The position numbers and the translations under genes were made by a program. DNA of 64,000 bases, taken from assembly GCF_900091615.1 (NCBI RefSeq), contig NZ_FMIA01000002.1:2046001-2110000 (forward strand), written 5' to 3'. Below, piece after piece: positions 1 through 8,952 of this stretch. The stretch is from Micromonospora yangpuensis. Its GTDB lineage: Bacteria; Actinomycetota; Actinomycetes; Mycobacteriales; Micromonosporaceae. Each line of letters begins with the position of its first letter. The stretch's first letter is position 1. Under the pieces are notes generated by a model that worked only from the letters and a program-made list of their open reading frames with translations, was not told the origin of the DNA and ran no database searches.

Positions 1-479
1 GTGCCGCTGGACGCGGCCGGCCCGGCCGCCTCGTTGAACAGGGTGACGGTGGAGCCCGCGCAGACCACCTCGCCGGCCCCGGTCCCGTCGCCGGCGTCCC
101 CGCCGCCGGTCTCGGCCGGGGGCTGCTGACCGGGGGCGGCCGCTGGCGGAGCTGCCGCGGGCGGGGTCGCCGCCGGTGGGGCCGTCGGGGCGTCCACCCG
201 GACCTCGGCGGTGCAGCCGGCGGTGGCGCGGCGCTGTTGGAGCAGGTCCACCACTGCCTGCCGGTTGGCGATCCGGTCGGCGGAGAGGGCGTCCGGGTTG
301 GCCCGCTGGTCGGCGATGAAGGTCAGGTTGTTGCGCAGCGCGGTGTCCAGGCCGGCGCAGTTCTCGCCGGCGTTGCCCAGCCCCGTGCCGACGACCAACG
401 CGCCGCCGAGCAGGGTGGCCGCCGCCGCACCCAGCAGGACCTTTCGCGTCCGACCGGTCGTTCCGCCTCGCCCGTGCAT
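1..479 (-). CDS. Secreted Ala/Pro-rich protein, C-terminus cut by window edge
   Basis: Reading leftward from an ATG at 479 the frame stays open to position 1, so only the N-terminal 159 residues are present. It begins with a basic stretch (HGRGGTTGRTRK) and a hydrophobic Ala/Leu/Val segment typical of a Sec signal peptide. A short domain with two cysteines (ENCAGL and AGCTAEV) follows, then a Pro/Ala/Gly linker (roughly residues 95-135) and a new segment beginning VVCAGSTVTLFNEAAG. The layout is that of an exported or wall-associated protein. I do not recognise a family and infer no function. Codon third positions are strongly G/C on this strand, which supports it over the overlapping frames. 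Confidence 0.6.
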   Translation of the reverse strand, partial: MHGRGGTTGRTRKVLLGAAAATLLGGALVVGTGLGNAGENCAGLDTALRNNLTFIADQRANPDALSADRIANRQAVVDLLQQRRATAGCTAEVRVDAPTAPPAATPPAAAPPAAAPGQQPPAETGGGDAGDGTGAGEVVCAGSTVTLFNEAAGPAASSG

Positions 480-621
480 GCCTCGCTCCTCTGTTCGGAT
501 ACCCGACGATGGGTACGGCGGAGAGCGCGGCACGGATCGGCTCGGGACCCCACATTCTTCCGTTGAGGTCGCGCAAGGTGGTCGGTGGAGCGCTGGCGGA
601 GGTAGCCAACAGGTACCGGCA

Positions 622-696
622 GCCCACCCACCCACCGTGACCCGCCCGCCCACCCACCCACCGTGACCCGCCCACCCACCCACCCGCCGTGACTCA
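622..696. repeat. C-rich tandem repeat CCCACCCACC/GTGACCCG
   Basis: Imperfect tandem units of about 25 bp combine runs of CCCA with a CCGTGACCCG spacer. On the minus strand this gives several GGG runs spaced by one base, for example GGGTGGGTGGGCGGG, a G-quadruplex-type pattern. It lies in the gene-free stretch 480-797 between two leftward genes. Apart from this repeat and the hairpin at 718-769, I see nothing in that stretch. Confidence 0.6.
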
Positions 697-717
697 CCTG
701 TCGGACGTGCGGCCGAT

Positions 718-769
718 GGCTTTGGGGAGATCTGTGGTCGCCCTGGCGACCACAGATCTCCCCAAAGCC
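718..769. terminator. 25-bp perfect inverted repeat, probable terminator
   Basis: GGCTTTGGGGAGATCTGTGG (first 20 bases of the left arm) is repeated in exact reverse complement in the right arm at 745-769. The arms are 25 bp and the loop is 2 nt. It sits 28 bp past the stop of the leftward gene at 798-1349, where a terminator is expected. There is no T-run, as is usual for high-GC actinobacterial hairpins. The length and perfection are greater than a simple terminator needs. Confidence 0.6.
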
Positions 770-797
770 GCGGGGCCACTTGTCAGCGGCGCTGGCG

Positions 798-1349
798 TCA
801 CCAGCCGCTGAAGGCGACGAGGAAGGCGAGCCCGAGGCCACCGAGGACGACGAGGTAGCCGGCGCCGATGAAGATGGCCCGGCGGTGCCGGAGCGGGAAC
901 GGCAGGAAGCCGACCAGCGCCAGCAGCACCCCGAGCACGGCTCCGCCGAAGGGGGCGCCGAGCATCACGAGGTGGCCGAACGCGTTGCAGACCAGCAGCC
1001 CCTCGGTGCCCGACGCGCCGCAGCCGGCGGCAGCCATCGGGAGGAACATCGCCACCAGGGCCACGACGAGGGCGACCACCACCAGCAGCACCGTGGCCAG
1101 GATGGCGCTGACCGTGGCCGCCGTACCGCCCCGGCGGGGCTGCGCCGCCGTACCGCCCCGGCGGGGCTGCGCCGCCGTACCGCCCCGGCGGGGCTGCGCC
1201 GCCGTACCGCCCCGGCGGGGCTGCGCCGCCGTACCGCCCCGGCGGGGCTGCGCCGCCGTACCGCCCCGGCGGGGCTGCGCCGCCGTACCGCCCCGGCGGG
1301 GCTGCGCCGCCCGATTCGCGACGCCCTGCGGGCCGCCCGCGATCACCAT
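798..1349 (-). CDS. Small membrane protein with nine-residue N-terminal repeats
   Basis: The protein has 183 residues. The start is ATG at 1349, with AGGAGG eight bases upstream. Residues 14-76 are seven exact copies of AAQPRRGGT, encoded by seven identical 27-bp units. Three hydrophobic helices follow, at about 80-102, 122-150 and 157-180, separated by short loops; one loop carries cysteines (AAAGCGASGTEGLLVC). The basic repeat arm probably lies in the cytoplasm. I do not recognise a family; it resembles the many small DUF-type multi-pass proteins of actinomycetes. The repeat arm may vary in length between strains. Confidence 0.7.
   Translation of the reverse strand: MVIAGGPQGVANRAAQPRRGGTAAQPRRGGTAAQPRRGGTAAQPRRGGTAAQPRRGGTAAQPRRGGTAAQPRRGGTAATVSAILATVLLVVVALVVALVAMFLPMAAAGCGASGTEGLLVCNAFGHLVMLGAPFGGAVLGVLLALVGFLPFPLRHRRAIFIGAGYLVVLGGLGLAFLVAFSGW
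1117..1305. repeat. 27-bp exact tandem repeat, seven copies
   Basis: The unit begins GCCGCCGTACCGCCCCGGCG and is 27 bp long, so each copy adds nine codons (AAQPRRGGT on the minus strand) and keeps frame. All seven copies are identical. That implies recent expansion by slippage or recombination, or active homogenisation. Confidence 0.95.
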
Positions 1350-1601
1350 GCTGTGCCTCCTGTCGTCGCCCCGGCTCCACCGGTCACCGCAGGCTCGACA
1401 GGTGACACACCACGGTCGGGGCGACGGACGTGACGCGGGCACCACGGCTCGCCGCCGCCCGCACCGCCCGGGGTGCGGGCCTGAGACTAACCGCCGTGGG
1501 GCTGCGGCGGGTCGGCCGAGGAGGTCGACAGTGTCCGCCGCTCGGCCGGCCGGCGACAACCGTCGACGCCGGGAGCTGGACGGCCGTACCGGGAAACAGA
1601 T

Positions 1602-1643
1602 CAGGGGCCGTGCCCGCCGAGTAGTCGGCGGGCACGGCCCCTG
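1602..1643 (-). terminator. Hairpin terminator after gluD
   Basis: A perfect 19-bp stem (CAGGGGCCGTGCCCGCCGA and its reverse complement) with a four-base loop lies 41 bp beyond the gluD stop, as expected for the end of the glutamate-transport operon. The rest of the gene-free stretch 1350-1683 holds only the ribosome site of the preceding membrane gene; I see no gene in it. Confidence 0.8.
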
Positions 1644-1683
1644 TTGACGTTGAGTCCGAGCCGGCGTCGGGCCGTACACCGGC

Positions 1684-2649
1684 CTAGGTCTTGGAGTCCT
1701 GGCCGAGGGTGGCGGCGGCGAGGGCGGGCGGCGGTGCCGCGTCCGGAGTGTCGGCGGTCCGACGGCCCCGGGCGAGTCGGTGCTGGACGTACTGGGCCAG
1801 CTTGGACAGCGAGTAGTTGACCACGATGAACAGCACGCCGATGACGACGTAGACCTGGATCGGGTTGTCCAGCACACCGATGATCTGCTTGCCGATGTTC
1901 AGGGTCTCCTCGAAGCTGATGATGAAGCCCAGCGAGGTGTCCTTGAGCACCACCACGAGCTGGCTGATCAGCGCCGGCAGCATGATCCGGAACGCCTGTG
2001 GCAGCAGGATCAGCCGGGTGGTCTGCAGCGGCGACAGGCCGACCGCCGCGGCGGCCTCGCGCTGGCCGCCGGGCAGACCCTCCATGCCGGAGCGCAGGAT
2101 CTCGGCGATGACCACCGAGTTGTAGATGGTCAGGCCGATGACCAGGTACGTCAGGGTGCTCAGCGAGATGCCGAACTCGGGGAAGCCGCGGGCGACGAAG
2201 AAGATGGTGAGCACCACCGGCAGGCCCCGGAACACCTCCACACAGATCCGGGTGATCGCCGACAGCAGTAGGCTCAGCCCGCGCAGCAGGTAGGAGACGG
2301 GCTGGGCGAAGCCGGTGAACCGTCGGGCGGCCAGGCTCTTGAGTTGGATCCGCAGGACCGCCAGGGCGGTGCCGACGACCAGGGAGGCGACGATGGCCAG
2401 TGCCGCGGCGGTCAGGGTGTTCTTGAAGCCGACCCCGATCCGGTCCCAGACCTGGGAGAAGTTCTCGTTGGAGGGGTCGATCAGCGGCCCCCACAGCTCC
2501 ATCGAGAACTGGCCCTTGTCGTCCAGCGGGCGGTAGATCAGGAGGTACGCGACGGCCAGCAGCAGCACGGTGGCCACGACGCTGCCGATCAGGGTGAGCC
2601 GGCGCTGGCGGGGGCCGGGTACGTCGTACAGGACGCTCTGCTGACTCAT
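1684..2649 (-). CDS. gluD: Glutamate-type ABC transporter permease GluD
   Basis: This inner-membrane permease of a polar amino acid (His/Glu/Gln family) importer has 321 residues. An N-terminal helix (LIGSVVATVLLLAVAYLLIY) is followed by a long extracytoplasmic segment and then the permease domain. That domain carries the EAA loop (GGQREAAAAVGLSPLQTTRL) that docks on the ATPase. The C-terminal tail is Ala/Pro rich. It overlaps gluC by four bases (ATGA), so translation is coupled. The order ATPase, binding protein, permease, permease equals gluABCD of Corynebacterium. Substrate is inferred from that order and family; glutamine or aspartate cannot be excluded. Confidence 0.9.
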   Translation of the reverse strand: MSQQSVLYDVPGPRQRRLTLIGSVVATVLLLAVAYLLIYRPLDDKGQFSMELWGPLIDPSNENFSQVWDRIGVGFKNTLTAAALAIVASLVVGTALAVLRIQLKSLAARRFTGFAQPVSYLLRGLSLLLSAITRICVEVFRGLPVVLTIFFVARGFPEFGISLSTLTYLVIGLTIYNSVVIAEILRSGMEGLPGGQREAAAAVGLSPLQTTRLILLPQAFRIMLPALISQLVVVLKDTSLGFIISFEETLNIGKQIIGVLDNPIQVYVVIGVLFIVVNYSLSKLAQYVQHRLARGRRTADTPDAAPPPALAAATLGQDSKT

Positions 2650-3353
2650 CGGGCCACCGCCTGTCGCTTCTCGATCCGGTCGAGCAGGGCGCCGAGCGGC
2701 ACGGTCATGATCAGGTATCCGATCGAGATGCCGATGGCCACCGGGATGAAGGCCTGGCCCTCGGCGGAGGTGAGCTGGTCGGCCGACTGGGACAGGTCAC
2801 CGACGACACCGAAGAAGCCGGCCAGCGCCGAGTTCTTGATCATGGCGATGATGACCGAGCCGAGCGGCACGATCGAGGCCTTCCAGGACTGCGGCAGGAC
2901 GACGTACCGCAGGTTCTGGCCGAAGGTGAGGCCGAGCGACCGGGCGGCCTCGGCCTGCCCGGCGGGCACGGCGTTGACGCCCGAGCGCAGCGCCTCACAG
3001 ACGAACGCGGCGGTGTAGAGCACCAGCGCGACCAGCGCGAACCGGAAGTACGGCAGGTCCGTGCCGAGTCGGCTGAACAGCGAGTCCAGCAGCGGGATGC
3101 GGAGGAAGTCCGCGTTGGAACCGAGTGCCGGCAGGCCGAAGGCGGCGAAGAACCACACGACGGTCAGGGGCAGGTTCCGGAAGATGTTGACGTAGGCGGT
3201 GCCGACCGCCCGCAGTGGTGGCACCGGGGAGATCCGCAGGATCGCCAGGACGGCACCCAGAACCAGGGCACCGACCGCGGCGAGTACGCAGATCTGGAGG
3301 GTGAGCCAGAAACCACCCGCGAAGACGTCGAACCTGTCGATGAGCACATTCAC
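2646..3353 (-). CDS. gluC: Glutamate-type ABC transporter permease GluC
   Basis: A 235-residue polar amino acid ABC permease. The sequence MNVLIDRFDVFAGGFWLTLQ opens with the amphipathic start and first membrane helix typical of HisM/GlnP proteins. The EAA motif is PAGQAEAARSLGLTFGQNLR. Motifs are intact and the length is normal. It starts 41 bp after the binding-protein stop and overlaps the downstream permease by four bases. It should pair with GluD as the transmembrane heterodimer. Confidence 0.9.
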   Translation of the reverse strand: MNVLIDRFDVFAGGFWLTLQICVLAAVGALVLGAVLAILRISPVPPLRAVGTAYVNIFRNLPLTVVWFFAAFGLPALGSNADFLRIPLLDSLFSRLGTDLPYFRFALVALVLYTAAFVCEALRSGVNAVPAGQAEAARSLGLTFGQNLRYVVLPQSWKASIVPLGSVIIAMIKNSALAGFFGVVGDLSQSADQLTSAEGQAFIPVAIGISIGYLIMTVPLGALLDRIEKRQAVAR

Positions 3354-3394
3354 GGGCCGGACTTCCTCCCCACCCTCCAGACCAACGGATCAGA

Positions 3395-4273
3395 TCAGTA
3401 GCGGTTCACGGCCGGGGCTTCGCCCAGCTCGGCGCCGAACTTGCCGGCGGTGTCGTCCCAGGCCTTCTTCCAGCTGCCGTCGCCGTACGCCTTCTCCAGC
3501 GTGTCGTTGATGAAGGCACGGAAGTCGGTGTCCTCCTTCTTCACCCCGATGCCGTACGGCTCCTTGGTGAAGTTTTCGCCGGCGAGCTGGAAGGCGTTCT
3601 CGTCCTTGGCGATGTAGCCGAGCAGGATGACGTTGTCGGTGGTGACGGCGTCGACCTGGCCGCCGGTGAGGGCGTCGCGGCACTTGTCGTAGGTGTCGAA
3701 GAGCACCAGCTGCGAGCCGACGTCCTTGACGTACTTCTTGATCTCCTCGGCCGGCGTGGAGCCGGTGACCGAGCAGACCTTCTTGGCGCCGTCCTTGAAG
3801 GAGTCCGGGCCGGTGATCGAGGTGTCGCCCTTCTTGACCATGATGTTCTGGCCGGCCTCGTAGTACGGCCCGGCGAAGGCGATGCGCTCCTTGCGGGTGT
3901 CGTTGATCGTGTACGTCGCCGCGACCAGGTCGACGGTGCCGTTGACGATCACGTCCTCGCGGACCTTGGAGGGGGCCTCGACCCACTCGATCTTGTCCTC
4001 GGGGATGCCGAGTTCCTTGACGATGATCTTCGCAACCTCGACGTCGAAGCCCTCCGGGTCACCGGAGAGGCCCTTCTGACCGAAGCCGGGCTGGTCGAAC
4101 TTGGTGCCGATCTTGATGGCCTGGGCCTTGTTCAGCCGCTCCATCGTGCTACCGGCGGCGAACGACTTGCTGCCCGCGCCGGTACCCTCCTCGGCATCGT
4201 CGCCGCCACATGCGGCCATTCCCAGCGCCAGGGTGGCTGCCGCCGCGAGCGCCGCAACGCGCTTGATACGCAT
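3395..4273 (-). CDS. gluB: Glutamate-type solute-binding lipoprotein GluB
   Basis: The periplasm-side receptor of the importer, 292 residues. The ATG at 4273 was chosen because AAGGAG lies just upstream and the signal peptide MRIKRVAALAAAATLALG starts there; an in-frame upstream extension lacks those features. The lipobox is GMAACGG, so the mature protein is anchored through a diacylglyceryl cysteine. The body shows the type 3 binding-protein fold signatures, including DQPGFGQKGLSGDPEGFDVE and VAATYTINDTRKERIAFAGP. It lies 57 bp downstream of the ATPase and should bind glutamate or a related polar amino acid. Confidence 0.9.
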   Translation of the reverse strand: MRIKRVAALAAAATLALGMAACGGDDAEEGTGAGSKSFAAGSTMERLNKAQAIKIGTKFDQPGFGQKGLSGDPEGFDVEVAKIIVKELGIPEDKIEWVEAPSKVREDVIVNGTVDLVAATYTINDTRKERIAFAGPYYEAGQNIMVKKGDTSITGPDSFKDGAKKVCSVTGSTPAEEIKKYVKDVGSQLVLFDTYDKCRDALTGGQVDAVTTDNVILLGYIAKDENAFQLAGENFTKEPYGIGVKKEDTDFRAFINDTLEKAYGDGSWKKAWDDTAGKFGAELGEAPAVNRY

Positions 4274-4330
4274 ACACTTCTCCTTCTCGACAGAGCCCAC
4301 CGGGGGCGGCGCGCTCCACAACAGACACAA

Positions 4331-5086
4331 CTAGTGCGTCAGGATCTTCGACAGGAAGTCCTTGGCCCGCTCGCTGCGGGGGTTGGCGAAGAACTCGTTC
4401 GGCTCGGCGTCCTCTACGAGCCGGCCGTCGGCCATGAAGATGACCCGGTTCGCCGCGTGCCGGGCGAAGCCCATCTCGTGGGTGACCACGACCATGGTCA
4501 TGCCCTCCCGGGCCAGCGAGGTCATCACGTCCAGCACCTCGCCGACCATCTCCGGGTCCAGCGCGCTGGTCGGCTCGTCGAAGAGCATCGCCTTGGGCTG
4601 CATGGCCAACGCCCGGGCGATCGCCGCCCGCTGCTGCTGGCCACCGGAGAGCTGGGCGGGGAACTTGTCGGCCTGGTTGGCGATGCCTACCCGGTCGAGC
4701 AGGGCCAGACCCCGCTCGCGGGCGGCGGCCGGCTTCTCCTTGCGGACCTTGATCGGACCGAGGGTGACGTTCTCCAGGATGGTCTTGTGCGCGAAGAGGT
4801 TGAACGACTGGAAGACCATGCCGACCTCGCTGCGCAGTTTCGCCAGCGCCTTGCCCTCGGCGGGCAGCGGCTGCCCGTCGAAGGTGATGGTGCCCGAGTC
4901 GATCGGCTCCAGCCGGTTGATCGCCCGGCACAGGGTCGACTTGCCGGAGCCGGAGGGGCCGATCACGACCACCACCTCGCCCCGGCCGACCGAGAGCGCG
5001 ACGTCCTGCAGCACGTGCAGCGGCCCGAAGTGCTTGTTGACCCCGTCCAGCACGATGAGCGGTTCGCCCGTCGTCACGTCGTTCAC
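4331..5086 (-). CDS. gluA: Glutamate-type ABC transporter ATPase GluA
   Basis: Energises the importer. Walker A is GPSGSGKST, the Q-loop is [12 protein letters not shown], the signature LSGGQQQR, Walker [13 protein letters not shown] and the switch histidine is in VVTHEMGF. All catalytic residues are present. The GTG at 5086 has an AGGA ribosome site and gives 251 residues; an ATG at 5161 would add 25 residues of unlikely sequence. It is the first gene of the operon, divergent from selD across a 217-bp gap that should hold both promoters, though I could not define them. Confidence 0.9.
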   Translation of the reverse strand: MNDVTTGEPLIVLDGVNKHFGPLHVLQDVALSVGRGEVVVVIGPSGSGKSTLCRAINRLEPIDSGTITFDGQPLPAEGKALAKLRSEVGMVFQSFNLFAHKTILENVTLGPIKVRKEKPAAARERGLALLDRVGIANQADKFPAQLSGGQQQRAAIARALAMQPKAMLFDEPTSALDPEMVGEVLDVMTSLAREGMTMVVVTHEMGFARHAANRVIFMADGRLVEDAEPNEFFANPRSERAKDFLSKILTH

Positions 5087-5303
5087 CGTCCTGTCGTCAC
5101 GCCGATCCGGGGTCGGATGAACCCCCGGTGCGGCAACTGTAGGCGGGGTGACGTGGCGCAACGCAACTCAGATGGTCACGAGGGTGTAACACCGGTCCGT
5201 AACCGTGTCGGGAATCCGAATTACCGTCGCCGAAGGGCCGGTTCCGGGCCGCCGTAAGGCCTTTCGGTGGCGAGGGACACCCGGCCGGGGAGATCATGGC
5301 CGG

Positions 5304-6293
5304 ATGACCGAACCGGTACGACTGACCCGGTACGCCCGCGGCGGCGGCTGCGCCTGCAAGATCCCTCCCGGAGAGCTGGAGGCGATGGTGGCCGGTCTCG
5401 GCCCGCCCAGCGGCACCGCCGAACTGCTGGTCGGCCTGGACCACGGCGACGACGCGGCGGTGGTCCGCCTCGACGCACGCACCGGCCTGGTCAGCACCGC
5501 CGACTTCTTCACCCCGGTGGTGGACGATCCGTACGACTGGGGACGGATCGCCGCGGCGAACGCGCTGTCGGACGTCTACGCGATGGGCGGCACCCCGCTG
5601 CTCGCGCTCAACCTGCTCTGCTGGCCGCGTGAGCTGCTGCCGGTGGAGCTGGCCGCCGAGGTGCTGCGCGGCGGGCAGGACGTGGCCCGGCTGGCCGGTT
5701 GCCACCTGGCCGGCGGGCACAGCGTCGACGACGACGGACCCAAGTACGGCCTGGCGGTGACCGGGACGGTCCGCCCCGAGGAGCTGATCACCCTGGACGC
5801 CGGGCGGGCGGGGGTGCCGCTGTCGTTGACCAAGCCGCTCGGGGTGGGGGTGCTCAACACCCGGCACAAGGCCACCGGTGAGGTCTTCCCGGAGGCGGTC
5901 GCCACGATGAGCACCCTGAACCGGGACGCGGCGCGGGCGGCGGTGGACGCCGGGATCCGCTGCGGCACCGACGTGACCGGTTTCGGGCTGTTGGGGCACG
6001 CCGCGAAGCTGGCCCGGGCCAGCCGGCTGACGGTCGCCATCGACGTGGCCCGGGTGCCGTACCTGTCCGGGGCGGCCGAGGCGCTGCGTGACGGGTACGT
6101 CAGCGGCGGCACCCGGCGCAACCTGGAGTGGGTGACCCCCTGGACCGACGTGGGGCCGACCGACGAGGCCCAGCGGCTGCTGCTGGCCGACGCCCAGACC
6201 TCGGGCGGGCTGCTGGTCGCCGGGGAACTGCCCGGCGCACCCGTGGTGGGCGAGCTGCTGCCCCGCGGCGAACACCTGCTGGTGCTGCGCTGA
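5304..6293 (+). CDS. selD: Selenide, water dikinase (selenophosphate synthetase)
   Basis: Makes monoselenophosphate from selenide and ATP, the selenium donor for selenocysteine tRNA or for 2-selenouridine tRNA. The protein has 329 residues. The catalytic glycine-rich loop is GGGCACK (Cys16 and Lys19, matching Cys17 and Lys20 of the E. coli enzyme), so this is a cysteine form without selenocysteine. Metal and ATP-binding motifs DHGDDAAV, STADFFTPVVDDPYDWGRIA and AGGHSVDD are present. No selA, selB, selenocysteine tRNA or selenouridine synthase lies in this window. The ATG at 5304 gives the normal family N-terminus. Confidence 0.92.
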   Translation: MTEPVRLTRYARGGGCACKIPPGELEAMVAGLGPPSGTAELLVGLDHGDDAAVVRLDARTGLVSTADFFTPVVDDPYDWGRIAAANALSDVYAMGGTPLLALNLLCWPRELLPVELAAEVLRGGQDVARLAGCHLAGGHSVDDDGPKYGLAVTGTVRPEELITLDAGRAGVPLSLTKPLGVGVLNTRHKATGEVFPEAVATMSTLNRDAARAAVDAGIRCGTDVTGFGLLGHAAKLARASRLTVAIDVARVPYLSGAAEALRDGYVSGGTRRNLEWVTPWTDVGPTDEAQRLLLADAQTSGGLLVAGELPGAPVVGELLPRGEHLLVLR

Positions 6294-6479
6294 GCCGCAC
6301 GCCACCGGAGCCGATAAACTGTCATCTTCCGGTCACTCACTGGAAGGGCTCCGATGGAAATTTTGCCCATAATGGTCACAGACCGGTAACTTGCCCCCGG
6401 TTCGGGTGAAATGCCGCGCACCATCGTCAGTAAGGCCCGATCCGGAGGCCGGTGGGGACGAGCACAGCGAGGAGGTGGC

Positions 6480-6959
6480 ATGACCGAGCTGTGGAACTGG
6501 AGAATCGAGCGGGTCCGCCCGGTGGAGGTCTATCCGGCGTTGGCCGAGGCGCTCGGCCGGGTGGTGATGCCGTTGGCGGTGGCGGATCCGGCCCGGCTGC
6601 CCACGTACGCGGTGATCTGCGACGTCTGGGAGGCGCCGGGTGAGTTCGGCACCATCGTGGACTGCTACGGGGTGCCCGAGCAGCTCTCCGAGCAGACCTG
6701 CATCGCCGCCCTGGCCCGGCTGCTGGGCCGCAACTGCCTGCTGCGCGACGACACCCTGGACGCCGGGCGGCACCTGCTCGTCGCGCCGGACGGCACGATC
6801 CGCCCGGTGCACTTCGAGCTGACCGAGACCGACGACGGCGAGGTGCTGCGCGGCCAGCGCCTCTGCACCGAGGCCGACCCGGGCTGCCGGGGCTGGTCCC
6901 GGTGCCACCGCTCACGCTGGACCCCCGACTCGGTGCGCCCCGCTCCCGCCGCCGCCTGA
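6480..6959 (+). CDS. Unrecognised 159-residue cytoplasmic protein
   Basis: The start is ATG at 6480, with GGAGG ten bases upstream. The sequence has no signal peptide or membrane helix. It contains several cysteines (AVICDVWEAPG, VDCYGV, QTCIAAL, NCLLRDD) and ends in GCRGWSRCHRSRWTPDS. The middle (TLDAGRHLLVAPDGTIRPVHF) looks like a compact alpha/beta domain. I do not recognise the family. It follows selD on the same strand after 186 bp, too far to claim an operon. Codon use is typical of its neighbours. Confidence 0.65.
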   Translation: MTELWNWRIERVRPVEVYPALAEALGRVVMPLAVADPARLPTYAVICDVWEAPGEFGTIVDCYGVPEQLSEQTCIAALARLLGRNCLLRDDTLDAGRHLLVAPDGTIRPVHFELTETDDGEVLRGQRLCTEADPGCRGWSRCHRSRWTPDSVRPAPAAA

Positions 6960-7008
6960 CCCCCGCCAGCAGGTGCCCCCCGGCCGCCTTGGTCAGGGGG
7001 CGCCGCCC

Positions 7009-7215
7009 CTACCGGCGGACCACCAGGTCGGCCAGGAGGGTGCGGGTGGCGGCGGCGACCGCGGCGACCGCCGCGTCGAAGGCGGCGGCGTTGTGGGCGG
7101 CGGGGGCCCGGAAACCGGAGATCTTGCGGACGTACTGCAGGGCGGCGGCGTCGACGTCCGCCGGGGTCACCTCCGGCGTGTACGGCTCACGCAGGGTCTT
7201 GATGCTGCGGCACAC
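7009..7215 (-). CDS. DUF2277 family protein
   Basis: A 68-residue protein starting at GTG 7215, preceded by GAGGAGGAG. The opening VCRSIKTLREPYTPEVTPAD and the following LQYVRKISGF with a terminal ATRTLLADL helix fit the small DUF2277 family as I recall it. Its function is unknown. It is transcribed divergently from miaB, 170 bp away. The longer in-frame upstream extension lacks a ribosome site and the family N-terminus begins here. Confidence 0.8.
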   Translation of the reverse strand: MCRSIKTLREPYTPEVTPADVDAAALQYVRKISGFRAPAAHNAAAFDAAVAAVAAATRTLLADLVVRR

Positions 7216-7385
7216 GGTCTCCTCCTCGCCTCGTGCCGAACCCGGCCGACACCTGCGGTGGCGCGACCCGGCACCGACAGTGAGGGTAGTCGACCCCCAC
7301 CTGCGCACCCGGTGCGCCGCCGGGCGCGGGCGGCGGCCGGGCGGGCCGCTACCCTGGTAGCCCGAGGGAAAGGGGCGCTACCGAG

Positions 7386-8864
7386 GTGGCGAAGACCTAC
7401 AACGTCGTGACGTACGGCTGCCAGATGAACGTGCACGACTCCGAACGCATCTCCGGCCTGCTGGAGCAGGCCGGCTACGTGCGGATGGGCACCGGGGACG
7501 AGCACCCGGACGTGCTGGTCTTCAACACCTGCGCGGTGCGCGAGAACGCCGACAACCGGCTCTACGGCAACCTCGGCCACCTGCGCCCGGTCAAGACCCG
7601 CAAGCCCGGGATGCAGATCGCCGTGGGTGGCTGCCTGGCCCAGAAGGACCGCGGCGAGATCGTCCGCAAGGCACCCTGGGTGGACGTGGTCTTCGGCACG
7701 CACAACATCGGGTCGCTGCCGGTGCTGCTGGAGCGGGCCCGGCACAACGCCGCCGCCGAGGTGGAGATCCTGGAGTCGCTTGACGTCTTCCCGTCGACCC
7801 TGCCGACCCGGCGCGAGTCGACCTACGCCGGCTGGGTGTCGATCTCGGTGGGCTGCAACAACACCTGCACCTTCTGCATCGTGCCGGCGCTGCGCGGCAA
7901 GGAGAAGGACCGCCGCCCCGGCGACATCCTGGCCGAGGTGCGCGCCCTGGTCGACACCGGTGTGCTGGAGGTGACCCTGCTCGGCCAGAACGTCAACTCC
8001 TACGGCGTGGAGTTCGGCGACCGGTACGCCTTCGGCAAGCTGCTGCGGGCGACCGGTGAGATCGACGGGCTGGAGCGGGTCCGGTTCACCAGCCCGCACC
8101 CGAAGGACTTCACCGACGACGTGATCGCCGCGATGGCCGAGACCCCGAACGTCTGCCACTCGTTGCACATGCCGTTGCAGTCCGGCTCCGACGCCGTGCT
8201 GCGGGCGATGCGCCGGTCGTACCGGTCGGAGCGGTACCTGGGCATCATCGACCGGGTCCGGGCGGCGATGCCGGACGCGGCGATCACCACCGACATCATC
8301 GTCGGGTTCCCCGGCGAGACCGAGGCCGACTTCCAGGCCACCCTCGACGTGGTCCGGGCGGCCCGGTTCTCCTCGGCGTTCACCTTCCAGTACTCCAAGC
8401 GCCCCGGCACCCCGGCCGCGACCATGGACGGTCAGCTGCCCAAGCAGGTCGTGCAGGAACGCTACGAGCGGCTGATCGCCTGCGTCGAGGAGATCACCTG
8501 GGCGGAGAACCGGAAGCTGGTCGGCCAGACCGTCGAGGTGCTGGTCGCCGTCGGCGAGGGCCGCAAGGACGAGCGGACCGGCCGGATGTCCGGCCGGGCC
8601 CGGGACGGCCGCCTGGTCCACTTCGACGTGGGTTCGCTGGCCGGGCAGGTCCGGCCCGGCGACATCGTGCACACCACCGTCACCTACGCCGCCCCGCACC
8701 ACCTCAACGCCGACGGCGAGCCGGTGTCGCACCGGCGTACCCGGGCCGGCGACGCCGCCGAGGCGGGGCGGGTACCGCGTACCCCCGGGGTGTTGCTGGG
8801 CCTGCCGGCGGTGGGCCCGCCGGCCGAGCTGCCGGCACCGACCGCCGGCTGCGCCGCGCACTGA
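7386..8864 (+). CDS. miaB: tRNA-2-methylthio-N6-dimethylallyladenosine synthase MiaB
   Basis: Radical-SAM methylthiotransferase that adds the 2-methylthio group to i6A37 of tRNAs reading U-starting codons. The N-terminal UPF0004 domain ([28 protein letters not shown]) supplies three cysteines for the second cluster. The radical-SAM core has CxxxCxxC in [12 protein letters not shown], followed by a TRAM domain (about 380-450). A short Ala/Pro-rich tail closes the 492 residues. miaA, which makes its substrate, lies 2.8 kb downstream. GTG at 7386 is the only start giving the family N-terminus. Confidence 0.95.
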   Translation: MAKTYNVVTYGCQMNVHDSERISGLLEQAGYVRMGTGDEHPDVLVFNTCAVRENADNRLYGNLGHLRPVKTRKPGMQIAVGGCLAQKDRGEIVRKAPWVDVVFGTHNIGSLPVLLERARHNAAAEVEILESLDVFPSTLPTRRESTYAGWVSISVGCNNTCTFCIVPALRGKEKDRRPGDILAEVRALVDTGVLEVTLLGQNVNSYGVEFGDRYAFGKLLRATGEIDGLERVRFTSPHPKDFTDDVIAAMAETPNVCHSLHMPLQSGSDAVLRAMRRSYRSERYLGIIDRVRAAMPDAAITTDIIVGFPGETEADFQATLDVVRAARFSSAFTFQYSKRPGTPAATMDGQLPKQVVQERYERLIACVEEITWAENRKLVGQTVEVLVAVGEGRKDERTGRMSGRARDGRLVHFDVGSLAGQVRPGDIVHTTVTYAAPHHLNADGEPVSHRRTRAGDAAEAGRVPRTPGVLLGLPAVGPPAELPAPTAGCAAH

Positions 8865-8905
8865 CGGGCCGAGCCCTGACGGGCCGGGACCACCGCGCCC
8901 ACCGA

Positions 8906-8940
8906 AGGAGCCCTCGTCCCAGCCCGGGACGAGGGCTCCT
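8906..8940. terminator. Bidirectional hairpin between miaB and DUF349 gene
   Basis: A 15-bp perfect stem (AGGAGCCCTCGTCCC and its reverse complement) with a five-base loop, placed in the 88-bp gap between convergent genes. It can serve both transcripts. Confidence 0.8.
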
Positions 8941-8952
8941 CTGCTCAGCTGC

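Noticed and set aside
1117..1305. Possible CRISPR or VNTR outside a gene
   Set aside because: Units abut without spacers and keep the frame of a well-started membrane protein gene.
5337..5366. Selenocysteine codon in selD
   Set aside because: The catalytic position is TGC (Cys), and no in-frame TGA occurs there.
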